A DNA stretch of 12,636 nt from Leptolinea sp. UBA1437 (GTDB lineage: Bacteria; Chloroflexota; Anaerolineae; Anaerolineales; Anaerolineaceae), in NCBI GenBank assembly GCA_002329625.1, contig DCTP01000140.1, positions 78,035 through 90,670 on the forward strand, written 5' to 3'. The position numbers were made by a program, and so were the translations under genes. Positions 8,501-12,636 of the stretch are shown piece by piece (positions within the stretch are counted from its first letter, which is position 1; each line of letters begins with the position of its first letter). The notes under the pieces are model-generated. The model saw only the letters and a program-made list of their open reading frames with translations. It did not search any database and was not told where the DNA came from.

Positions 8501-10958
8501 CGATGCCGTATTTCTGTAAAATTCGTAAAATCGCGACGTTTGCCGTCAGTACCGCGGGCTGGGTAATCGCGGTATTTTTTAATTCGTTTTCAGCTTGTTT
8601 GATTTCCTGTTCGCCACCCTCAGTATAGATGTAGGCGGTCAGCGGACGTCCCAAGATCGGAGTCATGATTCGATCCGCTTCAAGAAACGTTTCACGAATG
8701 ATGGGTTCAGAGTCCCATAAATCCCGCAGCATATTGACATATTGCGATCCCTGACCTGGGAAGAGAAAAGCTACTTTTCCCGGTTTTCCACTTCCGTGAT
8801 AAATGCCGTAAGCCTGTGCAGATTTCCAAGCACCGGCAGTATGGGTGTCTAGAGCCGTTAAAACTTTCTCCAGCTTTGCAGGAAGTTCTTTGATATCCGC
8901 ATAATCGATGGCAATCCGTTCCGTGCGAGATCGTTCTGCTTCTGAAGGAATGTGGGATTCATGCGGCATTCCCGCTTGAAGATCTGTTAATTTTTGTCTT
9001 AAAGCAGCTGCTAATTCAGCGGTGGAATCCGCTGAGGCAAAAAACAAACCTTGATAGGGCTTTAATTCCGTGGTTTCCGAAGATATATTCTCCAGTAAAG
9101 TTTTTGTTTCAACTTCTTCTTTTTGTTCCGTTACTGATGGAGTACTTTGAGCAGAGCCAGAAGTTAAAGACTCCCGAATAAAATCAATCAATTTTGAAAG
9201 CGTATTGTAATTGGCTAAAATAAGGTCTTCACGGCGGGGAATGCCATAATTATTCCGAATCGTGGCAAAAAGTTCAGCTTGTTTTACGGTGTCAATCCCT
9301 AAATCTGCTTCCAGGTCCAATTCTGGATCTAACATTTCGACGGGGTATCCCGTTTTTTCGCTGACTGTCCTCAGAACATACCGTTTGATTTCATCGATAT
9401 CGATTTCTTGAGATTTTGTCGGAACTTTCATGGCTTCCTGTTTTATTTCTGAATTTGACCGGTCAAATGCGGCTATCGAATTTCCTGTCAAGGAATGGAT
9501 ATCAATCGGAATGGCATAAGTCGAGCTCGACGTGCCTCCGATCCCCTGATAGTATTCTTCTAATACGATATGGAAATTGGTTCCTCCGAAACCGAATGCG
9601 CTGACTCCCGCATAGCGGTGATTTCCCTCTTTTACCGTCCATTCTTCGGCTTGTTTGTTCACTCTGAAGGGCAGATTGTTGAAATCGATACTGGGATTCG
9701 GTTTGCTGAAATTTGCCGAAGGCGGAAGTACCCGATGATGGAGAGAGAGGATCGTTTTTAACAAACCGACGGCACCGGAAGCGCTTTTCAAATGGCCGAT
9801 ATTTGATTTTACCGAACCAAGGACTACGCTGCCGTTTTTCAGTCCGCTTGAACCGAAAATTGCGTTCAGGCTATTTACCTCAGCCACATCCCCTACCTTC
9901 GTCGATGTCCCGTGGCCTTCGACCAAACCGGCGGATTCCGGGAATATTCCCGCATCCTGCCAAGCTCGTTCGATTGCCAGCTTTTGCCCGACGGGATTGG
10001 GTGCGGTTATCCCCTTTCCCTTGCCGTCGGAGCTGCTGCCGATGCCGCAAACAACCGCATAAATTTGATCACCATCCCGTTCGGCATCCTCCAATCTTTT
10101 TAAAAGGAAAACTGCCGCGCCTTCGCCCATGACAAAACCGTTGGCACCCTCGGCATAGGGTCGGGATCCGTCCGCACTCAAAGCGCCGATCTTACTGAAT
10201 TTAACATAGGATTCCGGTCCCATATTTCGATCGATACCGCCTGTCAGAACGGCATCAAATTTATGAGCGATTAATCCTTCGGCAGCAGCCTGAAGCGCTG
10301 CCATTGAGGAAGCACAAGCCGCATCAGTTACAAAATTCTGTCCATTGAAATTGAAGACGTTGGCAACCCGTCCGGCGATAATGTTTGAAATCTCCCCCGG
10401 TAAAGTATCTTCCGAGGTTACCGGAATGGAAGAATGAATATTTTTCGCCATGCCTTTTTCAATGGCTGATCGAATATCTTCCGGCAGTTGTGCAAAATCC
10501 GGAACTGACCGAAGAAATTCTAACGTTTCTGGCAACAGAATTCTCATGGTTGAACGATAATGCCTTTCACCGCCATCCGCGTTCCCGAAGATGACAGCGA
10601 CACGTTCCGGATTCAGTTTTCTTTCCGGATATCCATAATCCGTGAGAGCTTGCCGGCTGGCTGAAATAGCCCATTGTTGAGTAATATCCATTACTTCCAG
10701 CACTTTCGGCGGAATTGCGATTCCGTTCTTGAGGGAATCAAATCGGTATCCTTTGACAAATGCACCGATTTTGCTGTATGTTTTGTCCACTGCGGCCGGA
10801 TCGGGATCGTAATAAAGATCTACGTTCCATCTGTCCGAAGGAACCTCGGTGATTGAATATTTATTTGAAATAATATTGTTCCAAAACGAAGGAACATCTA
10901 GCGCATCGGGTAAGATTGCTCCCAAACCTACCACTGCGACTATTTTTTTCTTATCCAT
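2562..10958 (-). CDS. Giant Pfa-like iterative lipid/polyketide synthase, KS-ACP-AT-KS-ACP-ACP-KR-DH
   Basis: A 2798-residue synthase of roughly 300 kDa that should build a long acyl chain from malonyl units. Domains: KS1 about 5-467 (Cys215 in DAACASS, His349 in EGHGTST, His389 in KSNIGHL); ACP1 520-600; AT 728-1020 (Ser828 in GHSLGE, His933 in HAFH, the malonyl-type motif); KS2 1097-1605 (Cys1349 in NAACATT, His1497, His1537); ACP2 1720-1800; ACP3 1837-1915; KR 1985-2460 (GGTGGVTG at 2187-2194, Ser2364, Tyr2377); DH 2480-2775 (HxxxGxxxxP from His2520, second-half ExxxQ at 2697-2701). No enoyl reductase, thioesterase or terminal reductase is seen; the ER is probably the PfaD-like protein. 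All three ACPs carry Thr instead of Ser at the prosthetic-group site. KS2 has HETYT where HGTGT is usual. Start: ATG with AAGGAG 8 nt upstream. The tandem FabA-like dehydratases and chain-length factor of PfaC are absent, so a classical PUFA product is unlikely. Confidence 0.93.
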   Translation of the reverse strand: MDKKKIVAVVGLGAILPDALDVPSFWNNIISNKYSITEVPSDRWNVDLYYDPDPAAVDKTYSKIGAFVKGYRFDSLKNGIAIPPKVLEVMDITQQWAISASRQALTDYGYPERKLNPERVAVIFGNADGGERHYRSTMRILLPETLEFLRSVPDFAQLPEDIRSAIEKGMAKNIHSSIPVTSEDTLPGEISNIIAGRVANVFNFNGQNFVTDAACASSMAALQAAAEGLIAHKFDAVLTGGIDRNMGPESYVKFSKIGALSADGSRPYAEGANGFVMGEGAAVFLLKRLEDAERDGDQIYAVVCGIGSSSDGKGKGITAPNPVGQKLAIERAWQDAGIFPESAGLVEGHGTSTKVGDVAEVNSLNAIFGSSGLKNGSVVLGSVKSNIGHLKSASGAVGLLKTILSLHHRVLPPSANFSKPNPSIDFNNLPFRVNKQAEEWTVKEGNHRYAGVSAFGFGGTNFHIVLEEYYQGIGGTSSSTYAIPIDIHSLTGNSIAAFDRSNSEIKQEAMKVPTKSQEIDIDEIKRYVLRTVSEKTGYPVEMLDPELDLEADLGIDTVKQAELFATIRNNYGIPRREDLILANYNTLSKLIDFIRESLTSGSAQSTPSVTEQKEEVETKTLLENISSETTELKPYQGLFFASADSTAELAAALRQKLTDLQAGMPHESHIPSEAERSRTERIAIDYADIKELPAKLEKVLTALDTHTAGAWKSAQAYGIYHGSGKPGKVAFLFPGQGSQYVNMLRDLWDSEPIIRETFLEADRIMTPILGRPLTAYIYTEGGEQEIKQAENELKNTAITQPAVLTANVAILRILQKYGIEPDLVMGHSLGEYAALVTAGVLTFAEALEVVCARGQEMSKIKVDDPGCMAAVSAPIEKVEEVIQSIDDYIVIANINSPVQCVLGGTTKAIDTAMSKFQAEGYQIVKLAVSHAFHTKIVAPASAPLREVIARMNVKPPLLPIVANVTGELYPTDREAILDMLAKHVSSPVQFIKGMQTLYENGARIFIEVGPKRVLTGIANDNLKGKEDVTILATNHPRKGGKASFNEALCGIYAAGIISSKPQHRETVVESVKNEVPTDLVQGEVFSFPQDNQPVFGSVVISGVGLGLPGRNHHIFDDENVRSILNGEIRIDPLTEEKRQHLLEKRVTRLIKSESGAVMENITDLDQTVKLAGQGGDFDAVEEFGFPQERAESLDTASKLAMAAGIEALRDAGIPLVLHYKQTTKGTFLPDRWQLPESMRDETGVIFCSAFPGYNRMAEETDRFYQNQILEKQLEQLRSIANLANSLNSNAENPLQNEIQKKITDLEERIKENDYHFDRRFVFRVLSMGHSQFAELIGARGPNTQINAACATTTQAVAIAEDWIRTGRCRRVVIISGDDVTTPLLFPWIGTGLFATGAATTEGNLRLAAIPFDKRRNGMIIGMGAAALVVESQDAAQERGVRAIGEILATCIANSAYHGTRLDMQHISEVMDRLLSTAENRFGIRREKIASQLMFMSHETYTPARGGSASSEIHALRSCFGDQANRIIIANTKGFTGHAMGAGIEDAVAMKALETGKIPPIANIQEGFEPDPDLGDLNLSRGGEYNPQYALRLGAGFGSQVAMSLIHKIPGVGSRIDQKKYNRWLSDISGYEQAELEVVKRTLRIKSEGVPTRKPAYSTWKYGDVPVIRAAFDDATEPVNASAQKPASITVPPTDLVVSQPERSQPVENQPVVLPNESTILNESEIKAYVLSIVSEKTGYPVEMLDPDLDLEADLGIDTVKQAELFAAVRSHYEIPRKEDLNLSEYNTLAKVIDFVKENLTAKESTVAESEQPVREETKQADIRKEEFVPSVQTAGMNRNDIKQFVLATVSEKTGYPAEMLDLDLDLEADLGIDTVKQAELFATIRTNYGIPRQEDLNLSNYNTLSKVIDFVQNSIDMPALSVQSETAEKVSTALGKTPDEIRTVSSETEKSEASAPKSSLVPRVPVPVLFPRIDLCLPTEVRMQGSKIIIVGDHGKVAEALIEKLEAAGAQTRLTTLSKVREDLSTWGKGEKPDGLYFLPSLDPDPVWEVNRVKDWENALTKTEEALYSIGTILPDSAFLIGATRMGSFNGLMNCENPLNGIVTGFMKSLRRERPHQLVKVVDFNDQASPDYVADALISETLQDPVTVEIGRENDLRNGIALQEQECETVDTGTGTLQAGNTFVVSGGTGGVTGVVIQDLAKATHGSFFLLGRTELPAENDADLLKLKQDRKGFGLELQERMRQGGEKVTPVQIERQLLALERAAKTLDVMKTVEAAGGHARYILCDATDENSVIHAIETIREATDKVDVFIHAAGLDKSRKIESKTLEEFQQVIDVKAKGFKYIFNALENNHLLPDKVVFFSSVAGRFGNSGQTDYGAANDLLAKYAQWLPKRYPGMQAVAIDWSAWAEVGMASRGNMPRLMEMAGIDLLKPEEAAPMVRNELNLGHSGEVIIAGSLGILESSLNEKNCGMDIEKADVALRAGTPIHRMFSHLTAFDSNSGIQLEGELDPAQLSYLRDHAINGIPVLPGVVGIEGFAIASKHIASVLASTCKGFEIEKLEKIRFQAPLKFYGNKTRKIAWHAAAYRKPEGIVIKASLESDINRRDGTISHLHHFDSLVYLTQNPMEAESVTAAPRWGKRRSISSEEIYKLYFHGPSFQVLDAAQLSENAVLGKFNRQLMNVPADEVVPYMKSLLIELCFQSAGLWEVGSTGILSLPQSVGNLSFHKQSINKGPIFAEVQPREHEGQISFDAKVVDAKGNVILELEDYRTSPLPYSADKKLVEPIKSMVTEQSKDAHH
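5214..5450 (-). repeat. ACP3 module of the synthase (Thr-type carrier domain)
   Basis: Residues 1837-1915 form the third copy of an 80-residue acyl carrier module. It shares SEKTGYP, EADLGIDTVKQAELFA and YNTL-K-IDF with the other two copies. The expected phosphopantetheine serine is Thr1874 (codon ACG at 5339-5337). It sits directly after ACP2, with a charged linker of about 37 residues between them. Confidence 0.85.
5559..5801 (-). repeat. ACP2 module of the synthase (Thr-type carrier domain)
   Basis: Residues 1720-1800 form the second carrier module. The expected serine is Thr1758 (codon ACG at 5687-5685). It follows KS2 through a Pro/Ser/Gln-rich linker of about 50 residues, and is close to ACP3 in sequence, though synonymous positions differ widely between the copies. 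Confidence 0.85.
9159..9401 (-). repeat. ACP1 module of the synthase (Thr-type carrier domain)
   Basis: Residues 520-600 form a carrier module placed between KS1 and AT, which is unusual: Pfa-type synthases normally place all ACPs in tandem after the AT. The expected serine is Thr557 (codon ACC at 9290-9288). The linker after it (about 600-640) is rich in Ser, Thr and Glu. Confidence 0.85.
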
Positions 10959-10966
10959 GCTTAAAT

Positions 10967-10972
10967 CTCCTT
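10967..10972 (-). promoter_or_regulatory. Shine-Dalgarno site of the giant synthase
   Basis: Leftward AAGGAG, a near-consensus SD, is 8 nt before the ATG at 10958. It fixes the synthase start and suggests efficient initiation, in contrast to the poorly spaced, hairpin-bound SD of the transferase downstream. Confidence 0.8.
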
Positions 10973-11008
10973 ATTGATGCTGAATTTGGATTGCAAATAT
11001 CGAACACT

Positions 11009-11036
11009 TTTATATGAGTCTGGTTTTTTGTGTCAT
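11009..11036 (-). promoter_or_regulatory. Candidate sigma-70 type promoter of the giant synthase
   Basis: Read leftward, ATGACA (11036-11031) matches the -35 consensus at 5 of 6 bases and TATAAA (11014-11009) matches the -10 at 5 of 6, with a 16-nt spacer. Transcription would begin near 11002 and give a leader of about 43 nt containing the SD. This is the best promoter match in the window. Confidence 0.5.
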
Positions 11037-11278
11037 TAAAATATATTTGCCCAAAATTCTTACTTCTGAATTTGTCAGAAACCTTTTTCGAATTTTTAAA
11101 GAAATGTTAGTTATTGTACTACTGTTGATTTTTGGGTTATGTGATGCTAATTTAATATTAGAAAAAGATTATGACTTTTAAAACGATTTATGAGGTTTTT
11201 CCTCTCGTTAAATTATTTTGGATTAAAAAGGAAAATTTTTGATAAAGTAACTATAGATAATGAATATAAAGGAAAAAA

Positions 11279-12013
11279 ATGGAAACGGATACTTTTTCAA
11301 TGGTTAGAAAAATAATCGCGGATAGCGATCATATTGTGTTCTTTGGTGGCGCCGGAGTTTCCACCGCCTCCGCTATCCCGGATTTTCGTTCGCCCGACGG
11401 ATTATATAATCAAACACCGGCGGGAAAATATTCTCAGGAGACAATGTTGAGCCATCATTTTTTCATACAGCATCCGCAAGAATTTTATGAAAACTTGCGG
11501 CGAAATATGTTGTTTCCTGATGCACAACCCAATGCGGCACATATTGCGTTGGCGAAATTGGAAAAACAAGGCAAATTGCGGGCAATTATTACCCAAAATA
11601 TTGACGGGCTCCATCAAAAAGCCGGCTCTGAAAATGTGATTGAATTGCATGGGAACATTTATCGATTTTATTGCACAGGCTGTCAAAAAGCATTTCATTT
11701 ACATGACATTTTGCAATTTGATTCGGTACCGAGATGCGATTCTTGCGGCGCGATCATTCGACCGGATGTGGTTCTTTATGAGGAGACTTTGGATCAAGAA
11801 GAATTGATGAAAGCGGTGGATTCCATTTCTCATGCGGAAGTTCTTATTGTGGGCGGCACTTCGTTGGTAGTTTATCCAGCCGCCGGTTTGTTACAATATT
11901 ATTCGGGAGAAAAATTGATTCTGGTAAATCGCTCTGCTACTCCTTATGATCATAGGGCAAATTACGTGCTTCATGGGGATATTTCTAAAATATTGCCAGA
12001 GTTGATCCGATAA
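11279..12013 (+). CDS. Sirtuin (NAD-dependent protein deacylase, Sir2 family)
   Basis: Removes acetyl or other acyl groups from protein lysines using NAD, in the cytoplasm. The 244-residue protein is a compact bacterial sirtuin with no extra domains. Visible are the NAD-binding GAGVSTASAIPDFRS (24-38), TQNIDGLH (105-112), catalytic His124 in ELHG, zinc-binding Cys132, Cys135, Cys153 and Cys156, the second NAD-site block GGTSLVVYPA (192-201) and VNRSATPYD (216-224). Relative to the common ESGIPDFR, the first loop has Ala30 and Ala32, a small departure that may be lineage-specific. The ATG has AAAGGA 5 nt upstream. The gene diverges from the synthase and is followed 91 bp later by the deacylase gene, possibly on the same transcript. 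A link to lipid synthesis is not shown. Confidence 0.93.
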   Translation: METDTFSMVRKIIADSDHIVFFGGAGVSTASAIPDFRSPDGLYNQTPAGKYSQETMLSHHFFIQHPQEFYENLRRNMLFPDAQPNAAHIALAKLEKQGKLRAIITQNIDGLHQKAGSENVIELHGNIYRFYCTGCQKAFHLHDILQFDSVPRCDSCGAIIRPDVVLYEETLDQEELMKAVDSISHAEVLIVGGTSLVVYPAAGLLQYYSGEKLILVNRSATPYDHRANYVLHGDISKILPELIR

Positions 12014-12104
12014 GTATTTTTTGTATGATTTGGTCGAGAATGTTTATTTGTAGACGGATTTCTGTATCTGAAGATGAAATACAATTCAGCAAAGAGGAAT
12101 AAGC

Positions 12105-12575
12105 ATGTCCGTTGAAAGTGTGAAAGCATATTTTGATCAGTATGGGATTTCCGATCGAATTCGGGAATTCGAAGAATCCAGCGCGACCGTAGAATTGGCT
12201 GCCGGATTATTGTCTTGTAGCTCCGGCGAGATTGCAAAAACTTTAGCTTTTCGTCTGAACAGGGGATGTATCCTCATCGTGGCGGCGGGGGATGCGAAAG
12301 TTGATAATTCAAAATTCAAAGCTGTTTTTGGATCGAAAGCCGTGATGGTAAAACCTGAGGAAGCGGAAGAACTCGTCGGACACGCTGTGGGAGGGGTTTG
12401 CCCATTCGCCGTAAAAGAGGGTGTTCGGGTTTATTTGGATCAATCGCTCAAACGGTTTGAGACGGTATATCCCGCTGCGGGAGACAGTCACAGCGTGATT
12501 CGGTTATCGATCATTGAATTGGAGAAATATTCCGGTGCGATAGGCTGGATTGATGTTTGTATGAATTGGCAATAA
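12105..12575 (+). CDS. YbaK/EbsC-family aminoacyl-tRNA deacylase
   Basis: Trans-editing protein that probably hydrolyses mischarged tRNA; Cys-tRNA(Pro) is the substrate of the characterised YbaK. The 156-residue protein is a single editing domain. Motifs are SSATVELAA (25-33), IAKTLAF with Lys45 at the position of the functionally important YbaK lysine, AAGDAKVDNSKFK (60-72), GHAVGGVCPF (92-101, the glycine-rich substrate loop) and LDQSLKRFETVYPAAG (111-126). It is closer to the Firmicutes-type subfamily than to E. coli YbaK, so exact tRNA specificity is uncertain. The start is the ATG with AGAGGA ending 6 nt upstream. TACAAT at 12080-12085 is a possible -10 without a clear -35. It lies 91 bp after the sirtuin on the same strand. 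Confidence 0.9.
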   Translation: MSVESVKAYFDQYGISDRIREFEESSATVELAAGLLSCSSGEIAKTLAFRLNRGCILIVAAGDAKVDNSKFKAVFGSKAVMVKPEEAEELVGHAVGGVCPFAVKEGVRVYLDQSLKRFETVYPAAGDSHSVIRLSIIELEKYSGAIGWIDVCMNWQ

Positions 12576-12620
12576 GAAACGATTTTTTATTTCGGGTTAT
12601 GTTTGCGCTGTCTTTTTGTA

Positions 12621-12635
12621 GGGGACGGCGTCCTC
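12621..12635. repeat. GC-rich hairpin at the right window edge
   Basis: GGGGAC (12621-12626) and GTCCTC (12630-12635) can pair around the 3-nt loop GGC, with one G-T wobble. The block is strikingly GC-rich against the AT-rich sequence before it, beginning 45 bp after the deacylase stop. The window ends here, so it could be the start of a terminator or one arm of a dispersed repeat. Confidence 0.3.
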
Positions 12636-12636
12636 G

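Larger units (their letters stand above)
10959..11278. other. AT-rich divergent intergenic region between the synthase and the sirtuin
   Basis: This 320-bp gap has no convincing gene. It holds the synthase SD and promoter near its left end and the sirtuin SD (AAAGGA, 11268-11273) at its right end. A modest interrupted hairpin lies at 11182-11209: AACGA, bulge TTTAT, GAGG, loop TTTTT, CCTC, TCGTT. For the sirtuin only weak promoter matches are visible: TTGGAT at 11218-11223 with GATAAA at 11241-11246 (17-nt spacer), or GATAAT at 11256-11261. I see no riboswitch that I can name. Confidence 0.6.

Noticed and set aside
9713..10132. 139-codon open frame antisense to KS1
   Set aside because: It is Arg/Pro-rich with no family resemblance and is fully contained opposite the KS1 catalytic region, so it is a shadow frame.
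2562..10958. Classical EPA/DHA (PUFA) synthase
   Set aside because: There is no chain-length factor, no tandem FabA-like dehydratase pair and no PfaB, and the domain order differs from PfaA. Relationship to the Pfa family is clear, but the product claim is not supported.
11104..11181. 25-codon hydrophobic open frame (MLVIVLLLLIFGLCDAN and onward) between the synthase and the sirtuin
   Set aside because: It has no proper Shine-Dalgarno (AAAGA one base from ATG) and no valid lipobox before the Cys. In such AT-rich DNA a Leu/Ile/Val run is expected by chance.
11279..12575. Sirtuin and tRNA deacylase as parts of the lipid synthase system
   Set aside because: They are divergently transcribed across a 320-bp gap and are common housekeeping-type genes. 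Proximity alone does not support a functional link.

Overview
The window reads as bacterial chromosomal DNA of moderate G+C, with AT-rich intergenic stretches, dense genes and clear Shine-Dalgarno sites. The sirtuin and the YbaK/EbsC-type deacylase look like versions common in anaerobic Firmicutes and in Anaerolineae (Chloroflexota). I lean weakly towards Chloroflexota, but nothing here fixes the taxon. I see no rRNA, tRNA, CRISPR array, insertion sequence or phage gene.

Layout, left to right. (1) 1-85: possible 5' end of an unidentified leftward gene. (2) 176-1807, rightward: a PfaD-family flavin enoyl reductase. (3) 1814-2512, leftward: a Sfp-type 4'-phosphopantetheinyl transferase, ending 6 bp from and facing the PfaD gene. 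(4) 2562-10958, leftward: a 2798-residue iterative lipid/polyketide synthase with domain order KS-ACP-AT-KS-ACP-ACP-KR-DH. (5) 10959-11278: AT-rich divergent promoter region. (6) 11279-12013, rightward: a zinc-binding sirtuin. (7) 12105-12575, rightward: a YbaK/EbsC-family aminoacyl-tRNA deacylase. (8) 12576-12636: a non-coding tail with a truncated GC-rich hairpin at the window edge.

Genes 2-4 form a compact secondary-lipid synthase locus related to the PUFA (Pfa) and heterocyst-glycolipid type systems. The giant protein supplies condensation, malonyl loading, ketoreduction and dehydration. PfaD supplies enoyl reduction in trans. The transferase should install the phosphopantetheine arms. 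The locus lacks the chain-length factor, FabA-like tandem dehydratases and PfaB of true EPA/DHA synthases, so the product is more likely a saturated, hydroxylated or otherwise reduced long acyl chain than a classical PUFA. No thioesterase or reductase release domain is visible.

The most striking observation is that all three carrier domains have threonine (Thr557, Thr1758, Thr1874; codons ACC, ACG, ACG) where the phosphopantetheine-bearing serine is expected, in an otherwise well-conserved motif LGIDTVKQAELF. A dedicated transferase is encoded next door. There are also two unusual hairpins: a terminator-like 14-bp perfect stem lying inside the transferase coding sequence but oriented for the PfaD transcript, and a 12-bp perfect stem in the synthase/transferase junction that would hide the transferase's only SD-like sequence.
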